In this document: one piece after another, positions 12,800 to 24,465 of the stretch
Layout: each line of letters starts with the position of its first letter
Numbering within the stretch: the first letter of the stretch is position 1
Assembly (NCBI GenBank): GCA_948470475.1
Contig: OX419342.1
Span: forward strand, 21,553,844 to 21,617,843
DNA length: 64,000 nucleotides
Reading direction: 5' to 3'
Source of the DNA: Galaxea fascicularis
Taxonomy: Eukaryota; Cnidaria; Anthozoa; Scleractinia; Euphylliidae
Notes under the pieces: generated by a model
Seen by the model: only the letters and a program-made list of their open reading frames with translations
What the model was told of the DNA's origin: nothing
Databases searched by the model: none
Program-made: the position numbers and the translations under genes

Positions 12800-14128
12800 A
12801 TTTCTTGTGGTTGTAAACTCATAATTTCATACTAGTATGCTCTCGCTTAAAACAACGACACAAAATTTATATCCTCTTCCCGAAATAACTTACGGTACGG
12901 CATCTACAGTGTCCTTTCATCCGTGTTTATGCCCAAAACAAAAGAAAAGCCCTTGAAATTTCAAAACACGGTCCTGGAAAGTCCTTGAAAATTTGGCCTG
13001 AAAGACTGTACAAACCCTGTCACTTACTTCTCAGGCAAACAGTATTGCTGCTAACCATTTGTACAGTTATCACTAAAGGCAATATTTAGTGGTGCGTGAG
13101 GTCTGTTAACACACGACTGAGGTCAAGATTCTCCCATACAGACCGACTAACCTCAGTTAATAAGATGTTTATTATATGACAAACAAGAAAATCTTAGTTT
13201 GTTTAATGTAACTGGGTTGCACTAGCTGACATTTTGCTTGCGAGCGGCAATCAGCCAAACTTAATTCTGATGAAATTTGCTCATCCTCTTTACTTTTTTC
13301 TCATCAGGCTTTTGGCACTTGCATAAATAAATGTTGTTAGAAGAAAATAATCAACATTTTTGCGTTTTAGTTGACAGTTTGAAACTTTTTCACCGCAAAA
13401 TGTAATCAATCTAGAAGCCGACCTAGATGCGAAAATCTAGACCGCTTTTAATATCGATTTCAGCCAATCAAATTTGTCAATTTGGTAGTACCCAGTCCTT
13501 TTGAGACAGCCTTATAATAAATAGGGATTTCAATTCTGAATGTTTTTTTTTTCATTGACCATCAGATTGAAAAGTATTCATCTCTGAAGAGTTATTCTAA
13601 CTCCATACTTCCCCTCTCAGCGATATCCACACAGTTACTTCTTCCAAAGTCCAGAATTAAGTTAAGGTAAATTTGATCGAAATACACTTATTATCACCTA
13701 CTTCCAGCTCATATTTTTGCCTTCAGTTTAACTTCTATTACATATTACAAGTCGGCACTTGTAAGCCACACATGTACGCATTGCGGACCTATTTTTTAAG
13801 AGTGATGCAGTCTTCGTCCATGCAAGCGACCCGCAGAAAATGAAGATAGCCAGATTGTGCTCGTCAAAAAAGTTAAGCCAAAAGAAAAAAAAGAAAAGTC
13901 ACTCCCATGATCTGATTAATTCTCTTTTCGAGCTGCTATTCAGTCCTTTGACAATTAGTTAAGAGAACTTGGGGTTACATCATATCCGGTGGATAGCGCT
14001 ATCCAACGTTTGAACAAGCGGGGCCTGGCTGATAAGTCTGTCTATTCTTATTTCCTGTCTGCTGGACAATGTATTGATAGTATAAGGAGAATTTACATAC
14101 TAATCACTTCTGGGAGTTAAAGCATTAA
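12800..14128. other. intergenic stretch, nothing recognised
   Basis: No exon-like frame, inverted-repeat element or RNA gene was identified on either strand. Confidence 0.4.
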
Positions 14129-14225
14129 AGATATACCTCTTACTAACCGAGTTCGAAGTCCGTTCTGTAAGCTACGGACCGAGTTTTTTCCTTACAGGAC
14201 CGAGAAAAGGAGGTTAGTAAGATAT
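14129..14225. repeat. palindromic interspersed repeat, copy 1
   Basis: CCTCTTACTAACCGAGTTCG on the left pairs with AGGTTAGTAAGATAT on the right, with an inner GTAAGCTACGGACC/GGACCGAG region. A second, diverged copy lies at about 52754-52805, showing this is a dispersed family. Confidence 0.6.
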
Positions 14226-14275
14226 TTATTATATCTCTGTGGTTAATCAGGCGTAAGGAAAAGGAATCTTTCAAA

Positions 14276-14311
14276 TTTAGTGGGCCGTACAGTGAAGTAC
14301 GGCCCGCTAAA
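14276..14311. repeat. short hairpin
   Basis: TTTAGTGGGCCGTAC and GTACGGCCCGCTAAA form a near-perfect stem around a short loop. Probably the core of a small foldback repeat. Confidence 0.5.
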
Positions 14312-14606
14312 TTGACCAATCACAGCGCACGTACTAATAAATATAATAAAAGAGATATAATAAAAGGTTTTACTGTCAGAGTTCAAAGTGTTTCAGGAGT
14401 TTGTGTGTACGATTTATCGACGGCTTCGCTTTCTTAGGTTATGCTTCGCTTTGGTATTTTTGGCCACTCTTTATTGTGCTATAGTCGTCGTCTTTTTTTC
14501 TTTCCAGTTTATCGATGTGTCGTATTTGTCTGTCACATGCTACATAAATATATATTTTAATAGAACAAACGCACGCTAGTTATTCAGCTTGTGTGGTATA
14601 TACTTG

Positions 14607-14691
14607 AACAATTATTCACCTCAGTGTCAGTAAAAGTGGTGGGTAATGATTTACCCCGCCGCTTCACCTTCACTTCGGTGAATAATTGTTA
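14607..14691. repeat. foldback repeat of the AACAATTATTCACC family
   Basis: Ends with ACAATTATTCACC on the left and GGTGAATAATTGTT on the right; about 85 bp. A related sequence lies at 25088-25155. Confidence 0.5.
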
Positions 14692-15939
14692 AATATGACT
14701 AAATCACGCGGTTCATTTAGGCTCTAGGCATTTCTTCCGTCATTAATAGTTATATTTTTCTGATAAATGTCAAAACAAATAATTAATCTATCAAAACTAC
14801 AGATGCTCTGGGAGGCTATCCCCAAGAGCATTATCTTTGACTGGGAAGTAGAAACTCCGTGAGCCTGGGCAGTATGCGTTTTCGTGGGGTGAGCGCTCGA
14901 GAGCTGATTTGCGCTTCTTTGTTCAGCGCTCGCCCCTTTTCCCTCGCATCCAAAATTCGAGCGCTGAAAACTCACGGAAACGCTTGCTGAGCAGACTAAA
15001 TCTCCATGAGAATAGCACGAACGCGTTCATTCAGTTGTAGGAACAAATGTCTAAAAGAATTAAAGACACATAGCTGACTCTGTCAATACTTTAATGATCA
15101 TAACACTCATTTTATCTGGTAAACAATTGCAACCAAGTGTGTATAACTCACTGAATTCTGTTTATATTCTAATACTTCGAAAGAGGAAAGAAACTTTAAC
15201 TTTAAAATAGAAAACCAAAGACTACCACTCCTGACGGAGCCTGCATAGCATTTGCATTTTGTTCAGCCCTTAAACACCGAATAGGTTCCTGCAGAACCTG
15301 CGAGGTGTCGTGATATGCGAACTCAAACGTGTTTGTTGTGGTCGCTTTTGTATTATTGTTAAGCCATCAATTTGTTTAGAATAAGTAGCGATTTTTTTAC
15401 ATATGCCTCACTTTGGAAATTTTGATCAATTCTGCAACTTGCAGTTGCATACAAAATAATCTTTATCGTTTTATCGCCAGATTGTTGGATAGTATTACTG
15501 CTACAATAAATTTATTCTCACTCGAAATAGCAGAAGGGGAATGGATCCTCCAGAAATTCTAAGTTAAATGCATGCGCCAGAACTAAAAAAACTATCCCGT
15601 ACGGAATGAAAACTTAAAAAGAATTTTGTAGTTTGTGGAGAAAAGAGAGTTTTAGCCATTTGCCGGAATTGAAATTAACTCATAGACAATCGAAAAACTG
15701 ACATCTTGCAGCTAATATAAAATTCAGGCGTTTAAGGGTAAAACCATCTAGCCTTGTGAGGTTAAGAAGTACTTATTTTCACAGCTACGTCCCTTTGATT
15801 TTCGTATCATTTTCAAAACGCTTCAGTTAGTGTTTCATCTCACTATTAGCACCAAGTCTAATGTACTGATTTCGCAAGTCTACTGCATGAGATAATCTCG
15901 TAACCAGATCTCACTCGTGCTTGTGCTGAGAACTAGTAA

Positions 15940-16216
15940 GGGCGTTTTAGACGGTACGATTTTTGCTTACGACTGTCGCATGCAACTTTTGTAGTGCACG
16001 CTACTCGTGTGCGCCATGCAAAAAATCGTATACGACACTTGTCATTCAATATTACCTATACCTACGGTTTAAAACATGATTGAAAATCTTACGACAAATT
16101 ATAGGCCGCGTGCGTCTGTGGTAGAGAAGTGGTAGGAACATTCACACGGCACAACTTTGTTCTACGTGTGTCGCATACGCCAAGACGCACGACAAATCGT
16201 ACCGTGTAAATCGCCC
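15940..16216. mobile_element. MITE with GGGCG termini
   Basis: Left end GGGCGTTTTAGACGGTACGA and right end TCGTACCGTGTAAATCGCCC are inverted matches about 277 bp apart. It lies about 100 bp beyond the stop codon of the neighbouring minus-strand gene. There is no coding capacity. Confidence 0.65.
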
Positions 16217-16320
16217 AGTAGACAACAAGTGGAGAACTGGTATCTAACACTCTAGCAACTGACGGAGCGTTGCGAGGTTCACAGAGCACCCAAATCACAA
16301 AAAAAATCACACATTTTGCT

Positions 16321-18032
16321 TTAAGCACTTAATGTCTGTATGGCAGAGTTTTTGGGACTGTAAAACTGTAGCTCCGCTGCTGTCGTGATTCCCCACCAAT
16401 TGGTGACCGTTTCTCTGTCCTGGAGATTATTGACGTCTGATCTCCTGTGCAGCTTGCCATCTTTAACTTGAAACAACGGAGAGTTGTTTCTCTCCTCCTG
16501 GTCAACAAAAGGTATCAGATCGGTCACCACAGCAGGATCAACACTCCGGCCGGGGTTTTTGTAGGCCTTGCACACTTGGTCACTGGATTTCTTGACAGCC
16601 TCCATTGCAATCTTAAGGTTATTTCCGCTCTTGTCTTTCAGCAGCATGCCATCACCATATGCGATCCACTTGTCTCCACGCCTGTTCTTGACACGTAGGC
16701 CATGTTTGTTGTCCTCATCATGCATGTACTTACAGAGCAAGTGGCCGACTTTCGCCACTGTAGTTCCCTTTGCCAGCTGGACTCGTGGGGTCCTACAAAC
16801 GAAGAACGTTCTACAATGGTTTCTGGGGACCAAATTTATTTAATTCAAGCAAGCGACTTGACTGGATCTTGGAGAGGATACAGCTTAAAATAACGCACCA
16901 AGTAAAAATACATCAGCACTGAAATGTTTAAAATGAAAACAACGTACCATAAAAAAACATTCAGCTTAGGAGCTAAAGATGCTAATATTTTGCCACTGAA
17001 AAGTAAAATAAGGTAAAAACTAAACTACGTGATAGGAAGTAGCACTCAATCATTCATGGATACTTGTTTCATGATAACAGGAGCCTATCACTGTGATAAG
17101 GCTCCTGATGACAACAACAATAACAATGACAATTACAATGACAGTAAAGAAGAGGAAGAAGAAGAAGAAGAAGATGATGATGATAACATATTAATGATGA
17201 AATGATTACGATAATTCTTCTTAGTTAGTGAATGAATGAATGAATGAATTCATTCATTCATTCATTTATTCATTTATTCATTAATTCATTACTAGGAACA
17301 AACTATATCGCTGGAGACTCCAAGACTATGTTATAAGTGCACTACAAACAGTGTTGCTCACCTTATGTGACCACTGGCAAAGCTGTCCGTAAGGAAATGA
17401 CAGGAAAACGCTTCCAATGAAAATGCTTCGTGAAGAAGCATCTTGTGCTCGTCTTTATCATCTCCGCTATAGTTACCAGCCTCTCTTGCTTTTTCTATCG
17501 CTAGCTGATGACCAGTCAGGTACGCGTGTTTTGCGTAAGGAAGGAAATGATCATGGTTTTTTTCCGCTAATTGCAGCATCCTTCCGTGTTTGACCGGCAC
17601 TCCAGCAAACCATACTCCACCCGTAATTTCATCCCATATTCTCGCATCCACGCTTTCGCCAGCTTCCCTTTCTTTCTCTAACATAGCCAACAGCTTTTTT
17701 AACTCATCCTGCAGTTCCATCTTCGACGAGCGTGCCAGGGTGTTGTAAGCATCTCTGAAGCGCTGTTGCCTACCTGCCGAATCCTCTTGGTCAACATCAT
17801 TTAAAACATCGCGGATAATTGGTTGATTCGGTAGGCCATAGAAATCCCCGGCAAGCGCAACGATCTCCTCAAACTTAATTTCTATACCATTTCGAAGCGT
17901 AAGGAGCTTTAGTTCTTCCATCTTTATCTGTCCAGACGCAATCAGCACGTGTTCACCTCCATTGAATAATGGCTTGAACCTCGAGCTCTGGTCCTCCATT
18001 TGCAGCATTAAATTCCGCGTAGGAGAACACAT
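16321..18032 (-). CDS. zinc phospholipase C / S1-P1 nuclease-like protein
   Basis: Two exons, 17362-18032 and 16321-16792, with a clean GT-AG intron in phase 2 (junction GHI/R/TPR), giving 380 residues. I do not know a gene symbol. The key signature is H212-x3-D216-x5-H222 (HFLTDSFASGH), the same spacing as the metal-ligand block of bacterial zinc phospholipase C and S1/P1 nucleases. Further candidate ligands are H160/D161/H162, H169, H175, H201 and H248. GDFYG at 62-66 and an AYGD-like block in exon 2 look conserved in character. No signal peptide or membrane helix is visible, unlike the secreted enzymes, so it may be cytosolic, or the true start may lie in an unseen upstream exon. A TATATAG lies just 5' of the ATG. 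Metal-dependent hydrolase activity is inferred; the substrate is unknown. Confidence 0.65.
17101..17292. repeat. microsatellites and (ATTC)n palindrome in intron
   Basis: A GAAGAA/GATGAT purine tract at about 17147-17186 is followed by GAATGAATGAATGAATGAA fused to its own inverse (TTCATTCATTCATTCATTT), forming a simple-repeat palindrome. It lies in the intron of the zinc phospholipase-like gene. Confidence 0.75.
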
Positions 18033-18372
18033 TTTACTAAGGTGGGTTTAACCTCAACCTATATATCAAAACAATATTCCTGTTACCTTAAAAAAGGTTT
18101 TCATGTGACATTAAATCTAGTCTAATCTTCAGGTAAATAAGCTCTGCAGTAATTCTTATGATTCAAATTATACAAGCAGCGTTATTGTGAGAGTCTCACT
18201 TCGCGTTATTTTAATATTTCACGAAGAAACGTGTTACAAAAAAAAAGTTGCATTTTGTATTAAAAAAACAGTATTTTTCAGGGTAGCGGCAACAGCAGCT
18301 GTCAGTTCTAAAAACACATAGCATCAAATTTGAATCATTAAATTCGGTCTCATTGTAAAAAACCCGGAATCC

Positions 18373-18454
18373 AGCTAGTCTCCGCCGCAGCCGTTTTCTG
18401 GGCGTTGCGTGACATTAAAAAAAAGGACTGCGAAGGAGACTGGAATCCAGCCCT
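18373..18454. repeat. small foldback remnant
   Basis: CTAGTCTCCGCCGCAGCCG on the left and GACTGCGAAGGAGACTGG on the right are inverted matches. Probably an internally deleted MITE. Confidence 0.4.
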
Positions 18455-18783
18455 TAGTTCACGCAATCTTGTGCTTGAAATGTTACGAACGTGTCACGCT
18501 AGTTACATTTGGGGTAATTATTCTGTACTTTACTCGTTTGCTGGAGCCACGCAGTTTTTCAATCTTGCAAGCTTGTTCTGAGAAAATAATTTTACCTTAG
18601 ATTACGGACTTCTTCGAAATGTTACCATAAAAAACCCAGAAATCTGTAAATAAGGCCAGTTAACTCACTTGAATGCTTCAATTCGGTGTAACAGTTGTAA
18701 ACTCTAGAATTTTTTAATAGGAAAGCTTAAGGGGAACATGCTTCCTTTGACTGGCTCAACTGTGGTACTATAATAGTAACAAA

Positions 18784-19113
18784 TTTGTAGTCATAGGCGT
18801 ACGGGCCGGGGGGGCGGGGGGGGGGGGCTGCAGCCCCCCCAAATTTTGGGCAACCTAGATTTTTTGGGTAGCAAGAGAAATTTGGGCAAAGCCAATTATT
18901 TAAGATGTTTTCAAGCTGTTTTCTGAATAGATAGATATTTTCTATTTTTACCTGAAGTCGGCACTGTAAAGCCTTCACACGAGACAGCGGTTGCCTAGCA
19001 CGTGACGAGCTTCTGATCATTTCGTAAAATTTGGGCAACTTGTAAGAATTTTTTGGGCAAATGGTTCACCGCCCCCCCTGGCGAAAAAATGCCCGTACGC
19101 CTATGTTTGTAGT
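18784..19113. mobile_element. non-autonomous hAT-type element with 8-bp TSD
   Basis: Perfect 15-bp terminal inverted repeats, CATAGGCGTACGGGC at 18792 and its inverse ending at 19105, are flanked directly by TTTGTAGT on both sides (18784-18791 and 19106-19113). An 8-bp target duplication with termini beginning CA is the hAT superfamily hallmark. The interior is G/C-homopolymer-rich and non-coding, with no transposase. Confidence 0.85.
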
Positions 19114-20185
19114 GAGGTTTTTTCGATATTCTCCTCGGCCTCAGTCAAGAAAGGTACGTGATCATAAGAAAACCTTCAGTTGAAAATGACATTCATGCGG
19201 AAATGTTATCTTCTAATAAAGAATACTGATCAAAATGGCGGAAGTACATCAGTTCTTCTACGTTTAGGGAGTCCAGGTAGCCTTTCTCTTACCCCGACCA
19301 TGCATTTCGGGCTTATCAACCACAGACGGCTACCAGCGGATCAAGCTGGTTGATGAGACAAATTCGAACAACAATTTTCAAAACGTTCTGATCGATCATT
19401 CGAATTTGAAACTGCATGTAGTACTCCCTGTTGAAAGTAACTTTCGAGTGTTTACGAATTGCGTTGCTTAAACTGCTTACCTTAAGATTGACTCTTTCTT
19501 GCAGACTACTGATCCAAAACAGCGGCGTTTACAGCACACGCCAGACTCGGCTGTAAACTAATTTGAAGAGGGTCCCCTATACAACTTGAAATGCATCCCA
19601 TAAAAACATTGAGATTTGTTCACGCGACACGGATAACTCCCTAAATTCCTTCACGTTCACGAAAAAAACGAGTAATTCAAATTTCACGTTAAATTGAAAA
19701 CTAATTCACGGATTATGGTCCCCGGCCCGTCTAGTAATCCGTTTAGGCTATTGACGCTCCAACCGGTAGGTCGTTTCTGACTGGCCGAAAGGGTACAGTG
19801 ACTTTTCGGTAACTCTTACCTCGACCTTGATTATTTTGGATGTCACAAAAACGTCATCCAATAATTGTTTATACACAAACGGATGGAGCTTAGCGGTCCG
19901 TCATACTCATTGTCATTCTGTGGTCAATTCAACTTTTGAAGCCCGTCGATTAGCCACTCGCTTCTTAGCTCACACGTATTTCGTCTAAGATCAAAACTAC
20001 CTCGTGCTTAAAATAAGGAATTTCCATTCATGATTCGTACAATGTAATGGCTCGGATAACTGTGGCTGGCATACACTACAAACAGACAAACACGAACCAA
20101 CACTGATCAGATCCTTTGAAAAATATGATCTGTGTTTTAAGTTTTCACGTTCCGAAAAGCTCACTAATGGTTCATTTTATTATCA
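19114..20185. other. intergenic stretch, nothing recognised
   Basis: No gene, RNA gene or element ends were identified. Confidence 0.4.
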
Positions 20186-20187
20186 CG

Positions 20188-21361
20188 TTCGTACCCAAGA
20201 GAATTCATAGGCTTTTTCCCTAACCGATTTATTAAAGTTTCTTAACTCTTTCTAGTCAAGCGTAAATCACGCGTAAAATAGTGCTCTCAAATAAAAGCTT
20301 TTATTTTTACAAGTAGTCACAGTTATGTGGCAAATTATACCTCATTTTAAAGGTTATTTAATAAGCTTCAAGGGAAAAAATATATATATCGGCAGAGAAA
20401 AATCATACACTAGAAGTAGAAAATGAACGTAAACAACTGAGATCCGCGAAAAATTTCGCAAAAATCGTTTTCAAAGCGAATTTGGCCTATCAAGTTGCTC
20501 TCCGGGAATTTTTAACCAATTCTGAAAAAGTTTCGTTAGCATATGACCTTTACGTGTAGAAAATTTCACCAAGATCGATCAAATGACGAATTTTTGAGAA
20601 TTTTTTCCGTAACGCAAGCTTGAAATCTGATGCCTAAATCAATAGTACGGATCCAATTGCATATTTTGCGACCCGTTGCTAAGCAGTGATAATTCAATTT
20701 TCACATCTGTCGTCACAAACGAGTCCAAACACTCTTTTATTGCCAAAATATCGGTCCCAAAGGATAGAATATGATTTTCTACATCGAAATATATCGAAAT
20801 ATGAGCAAACAACAAGTTTTACAAGGAAAAAAAGCGAGCAAAACGAAGGAAAACAGCCACGAGCAACACGTGTTTGTCCTGTGTGAATATTTTTTTGCAA
20901 ACACGCATAAAATTATCTCTGACCTTTTCGTCGTTTTCTCGACGTTTCCTCGCTTTTATATGGCCTCGAAATGATATAGATGGCTTCGCTTATCCCTGGA
21001 AATGCTTTCAGTGTCCTTTTCTGGCTAAATTAGACCTTTAAAACCTTTTCCAAGCGAATTTTAGTTTTCGCCGACGGGAAACTACTGGCGGCCGAGCGCG
21101 AGCAGTCAAAAAATGCGAGCGGACGTGACTGTGACGTAGGCTTCTATTGTCCGATCCCGTTAAAACTTGGCCTCTGATTGGCTAATTATATAGACTTCCT
21201 TTGTGTGAAGTTTCAAGGCAACCGGATGTAACGCAAATTTTCGGTGCCCATTTCCGCTATCGGTACAATTGTACCGATAGATCACGCGCGCGGCTGGGAA
21301 CGTTCGTACCCAAGAGAATTCATAGGCTTTTTCCCTAACCGATTTATTAAAGTTTCTTAAT
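20188..21361. repeat. ~60-bp direct repeat flanking a 1.1-kb segment
   Basis: The block GTTCGTACCCAAGAGAATTC through AGTTTCTTAA occurs at about 20188-20249 and again at about 21301-21361, almost identical. The sequence between has no convincing coding frame. It could be a segmental duplication scar or an internally deleted element. Confidence 0.6.
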
Positions 21362-22126
21362 ACTTTTGGCATTCAAGTCTTAAAAAAGATAAATTAAATA
21401 TTTTCCCCAATAAAAGACCGCCCATAATGCTCAGCCATGCGCACACAAAAATAGATTAACAATTGCTTTATTGTCGTGTTGTTGAGGTCACAGGAAGTTT
21501 TGAACAGTTAACTTCCATGCGGAACATTTAACTCCCAAATGACTTGACGTCATTGTAAGTGGTTTACACAACGATGGGTCTCCTTAACAACTTTGTTCCG
21601 TATTTGTTACGCCACGACTGAGAAGCGGAGCTGATATTAAGTTTGCCAACGGTTCATTTTATTTTGTATCCGTAGCTACAGACAACTGCCCCTCTAACTA
21701 ATTTGATTAAACTCACTTTTTTTCTTTTCCGAATTGTTCAAGCTAACACAAACACTGAAGCTTTTCGTAGATATTGTAGTTAAGTATACAGCGGACACGG
21801 GTTTCCCGGCTGAAATAGTTCGAATGGTTTTATGCGTCAGCACTTCTGATTCAAGATATTGGACTGAGGACTAATAAACACACAAAGAAACAAGCAAAGC
21901 GTGCCAAACTATCGGTGCGCCAAAGGCAATGTCAAAAATATCCATATGCACTGAAAAGGTCATTTTCTTTTCTTCCAGTCATGTTGTAGACAATTTGCTT
22001 GAATGATGGCAACAAATAAACGGCAAACAAAGCTTTCTTAACTTCATCCTACGAACTGTAGGAAGGAAATTGGCGAAACCAAAGAAGCAAAACCGCACTG
22101 AACTAATTCAATTAGTATTACCCAAC

Positions 22127-22164
<38 letters not shown>

Positions 22165-22226
22165 GCTAATAGAGAACTATTAGTAATAGTCCTCGAGAAG
22201 CGAAATTGGCCGGTTCATGGGCTATT

Positions 22227-22254
22227 GACCCGTAGCCCGCAAGGGCTACGGGTC
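22227..22254. repeat. perfect 12-bp hairpin with GCAA loop
   Basis: GACCCGTAGCCC and GGGCTACGGGTC are perfectly complementary around a GCAA loop, which is a GNRA tetraloop if transcribed. Probably the tip of a dispersed foldback element. Confidence 0.6.
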
Positions 22255-22712
22255 TAATTGTTAACTAGCATTCCTTGCCCATTTAGATGTAGGATCATGC
22301 TACGATACTGGATTAAAAAATGAGGCGACAGGTGTTATTGACGTGACGGCCAAGAAAGATTCTGTAAGAGAGTGCTCATTGATAGTGACCAGGATCCAGA
22401 AAACATTTTGAACTGTTTTCACACGATCTCAATAAAAGCACAAGTTCCCACACACCATTCAGACACGACACATATTCATAGTATATGTACAGTTTCCTGT
22501 ATGTGTCGTATGAACTGCAACTGAGGGATTCAATTGCGATTTTTGTTGATGCTCTTGCATTGAGACAACATTTACAGAGTAATATAACTTTTCTGGAAAT
22601 AATAGGATTTTATTAGATAACTCTATCCTTAAGAGTTGAATCATTCTCTCCATTATCATACGCTGGAAGTAAACAACATAAAGTGCAACTCTATAATCAT
22701 TTGCAACTCAAC

Positions 22713-22718
22713 TTTATT
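22713..22718 (-). terminator. poly(A) signal AATAAA
   Basis: Minus-strand AATAAA about 50 bases after the stop codon of the Ala/Gly-rich gene. Confidence 0.6.
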
Positions 22719-22765
22719 TGTTTACAGTGGATTACATTGAAAATTCAGCACAGTTAGAGCGCCAA

Positions 22766-23287
22766 TTACTTGCCCCACAGCCAGCCTTTTCCGACAAGGC
22801 CAAGAGCATCTACTGAAAACTCGTTGTCGAGAACAGAGACTCCAATCTTTTTGCCAACTTTGAGTCCGCAGCCAGCAAGCTTCGCATCTACGGTTCCATC
22901 TTCAACTTTGGCGCCAGTTGATACGCCGGCTCCAAGGTGGAGATTGATTGGACCAACTTTGGCTTCACTGAGAGTCGCCCTCGCTTTTGCCTCAGCACCC
23001 AGCATGTGACCTTCTTTGACAAAGCTTTCTAAATCCAACCCAGCATTAGCTGCGACATCACCCCCTAGAAATCGAGCATTTACTTTGCAATCCTCGCGAC
23101 CAACTTGAAAGACGTGTGCTTTTGCGCCTGCACCAGCTGTAGCTCCCCACTCCGATGCTTTCACACCTGTGTCGGCTGAAGCCTCCAGCAAACTGTAGGT
23201 ATCGTCACCATCGACTCGAGCTCCAGCTTTCAATTTCATATTGTCAGCCTTTGCGTATGTTCGGTCTTTAGCATTTTTATACTCCAT
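22766..23287 (-). CDS. Ala/Gly-rich repeat-like protein, 173 aa
   Basis: A single coding exon begins after an acceptor (TTTACAG before 23298); the first ATG after the splice is at 23287. The protein has no signal peptide or membrane helix. It is built of short alternating stretches rich in Ala, Gly, Lys and Val (for example ATAGAGAKAHVF, AGLDLESF, LHLGAGVSTGAKV), suggesting regularly spaced beta-strands or a repeat fold, and ends in GKGWLWGK. I do not recognise the family. A 5' UTR exon, TATA box and poly(A) signal can be placed, so it looks like a real compact gene. A ~259-bp tandem duplication has placed a second copy of the acceptor and first ~27 codons in its 5' intron. Confidence 0.65.
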   Translation of the reverse strand: MEYKNAKDRTYAKADNMKLKAGARVDGDDTYSLLEASADTGVKASEWGATAGAGAKAHVFQVGREDCKVNARFLGGDVAANAGLDLESFVKEGHMLGAEAKARATLSEAKVGPINLHLGAGVSTGAKVEDGTVDAKLAGCGLKVGKKIGVSVLDNEFSVDALGLVGKGWLWGK

Positions 23288-23727
23288 CTTAAGATTTCCT
23301 GTAAATAAAATCATTTTATATTATTATTCTCATCGTTAACAAACATGCTGACCAAAACTAGAAAATAATAAAACCAAACCTAGGTAGGACCTAAACTCGG
23401 TGAAGCAAAATGTCGACTCGCCATCAAAAACTTGGTTTAAAGTTAAACTTGAGAAAATAAAATACACCCATCGACTCGAGCTCCAGCTTTCAATTTCATA
23501 TTGTCAGCCTTTGCGTATGTTCGGTCTTTAGCATTTTTATACTCCATCTTAAGATTTCCTGTGAATAAAATCATTTTATATCATTATTCTCAACGTTTAC
23601 AAACATGCTGACCAAAAGTAGAAAAATATAAAGATTGATAATAAACCAAAACTAGGTAGGGCCTAAACTCGGTGAAACAAAATGTCAACTTGCCATCAAA
23701 AACTTGGTTTAAAGTTAAACCTGAGCA
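23209..23727. repeat. 259-bp tandem duplication of exon start plus intron
   Basis: The segment 23209-23467 is repeated at about 23468-23727 with roughly 10% divergence and small indels. It copies the first ~90 bases of the coding exon, its acceptor and adjoining intron. The upstream copy retains an intact-looking acceptor (TTTATTCACAG) and the ATG at 23546, but its frame stops soon after leaving the duplicated exon. Confidence 0.8.
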
Positions 23728-23925
23728 AATAAATACACCATACGCTGTAAAATCAGTGTAGATTAATTGATCTAGAAATAATAGTTTTGAGTAACTGACA
23801 ACCAAGTAAATATAAAAGAACATGAACATTTGAACACAGCTTCAGTAAGGCTTGCATGGAGAATCTGCAAATCCACTAGGTGAGGTGAATGTAAGTTTTA
23901 ACATGCAGAATCAAAGAAAGCCTAC

Positions 23926-23992
23926 CTCAGTCGTTTGATCCAAGAAGAGATCGATGCAGGTGGCAGAATTTCGGTTTCAGAACGAATTTATA
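23926..23992 (-). promoter_or_regulatory. TATA box and 5' UTR exon of the Ala/Gly-rich gene
   Basis: TATAAA at 23987-23992 on the minus strand predicts a start about 30 bases on, near 23960. A donor (CTGAG then GTAGG) ends the exon at 23926. The intron of about 630 bp runs to the acceptor before 23298. Confidence 0.5.
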
Positions 23993-24204
23993 TGGTCTTT
24001 CTTTGAAGTACACCAATTAAAAGAATGCTTCCATGGAATTTTGTTTTTATTCCTTGTTGTTCATCTTGTTTACCTGAAGAAACAATAAACAGGAAAGCAC
24101 TTCTTGTTTCACGGAATGATAACACTTCCTTTTTCCCGTTTGTCAAGGTGCCAGTGCGCTGAAGCTTCGACTTCATGTCGTGCTGGTAGCCACAGGAAGT
24201 TTTA

Positions 24205-24465
24205 AGGCCGATACACACGAGGGGTTTTGCTCCTGGGTTTTACCCCAGGGACACACTCCGGGAGCAAAGCTCCTCCGTGTGTACCAACGAGTTCATGGGT
24301 GTAATTCCTTCTCGGGAGCAGAATTTCCACCCTGCAAAATGCTCCACAACATTAAACCGGTTAAATATTTGGGAGCAAGCTCCCGGGGCAAATTGTGTGT
24401 ACAAGTCGTGCAAATTTACCCTGAAGCATGCTCCTGGAGCAAAACCCCTAGTGTGTATAGGCCTA
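24205..24465. mobile_element. MITE with GGGGTTTTGCTCC-type ends
   Basis: AGGCCGATACACACGAGGGG on the left and CCCCTAGTGTGTATAGGCCT on the right are inverted matches. Internal GGGAGCA/TGCTCC motifs recur in both orientations, making several overlapping spurious frames. Confidence 0.65.
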
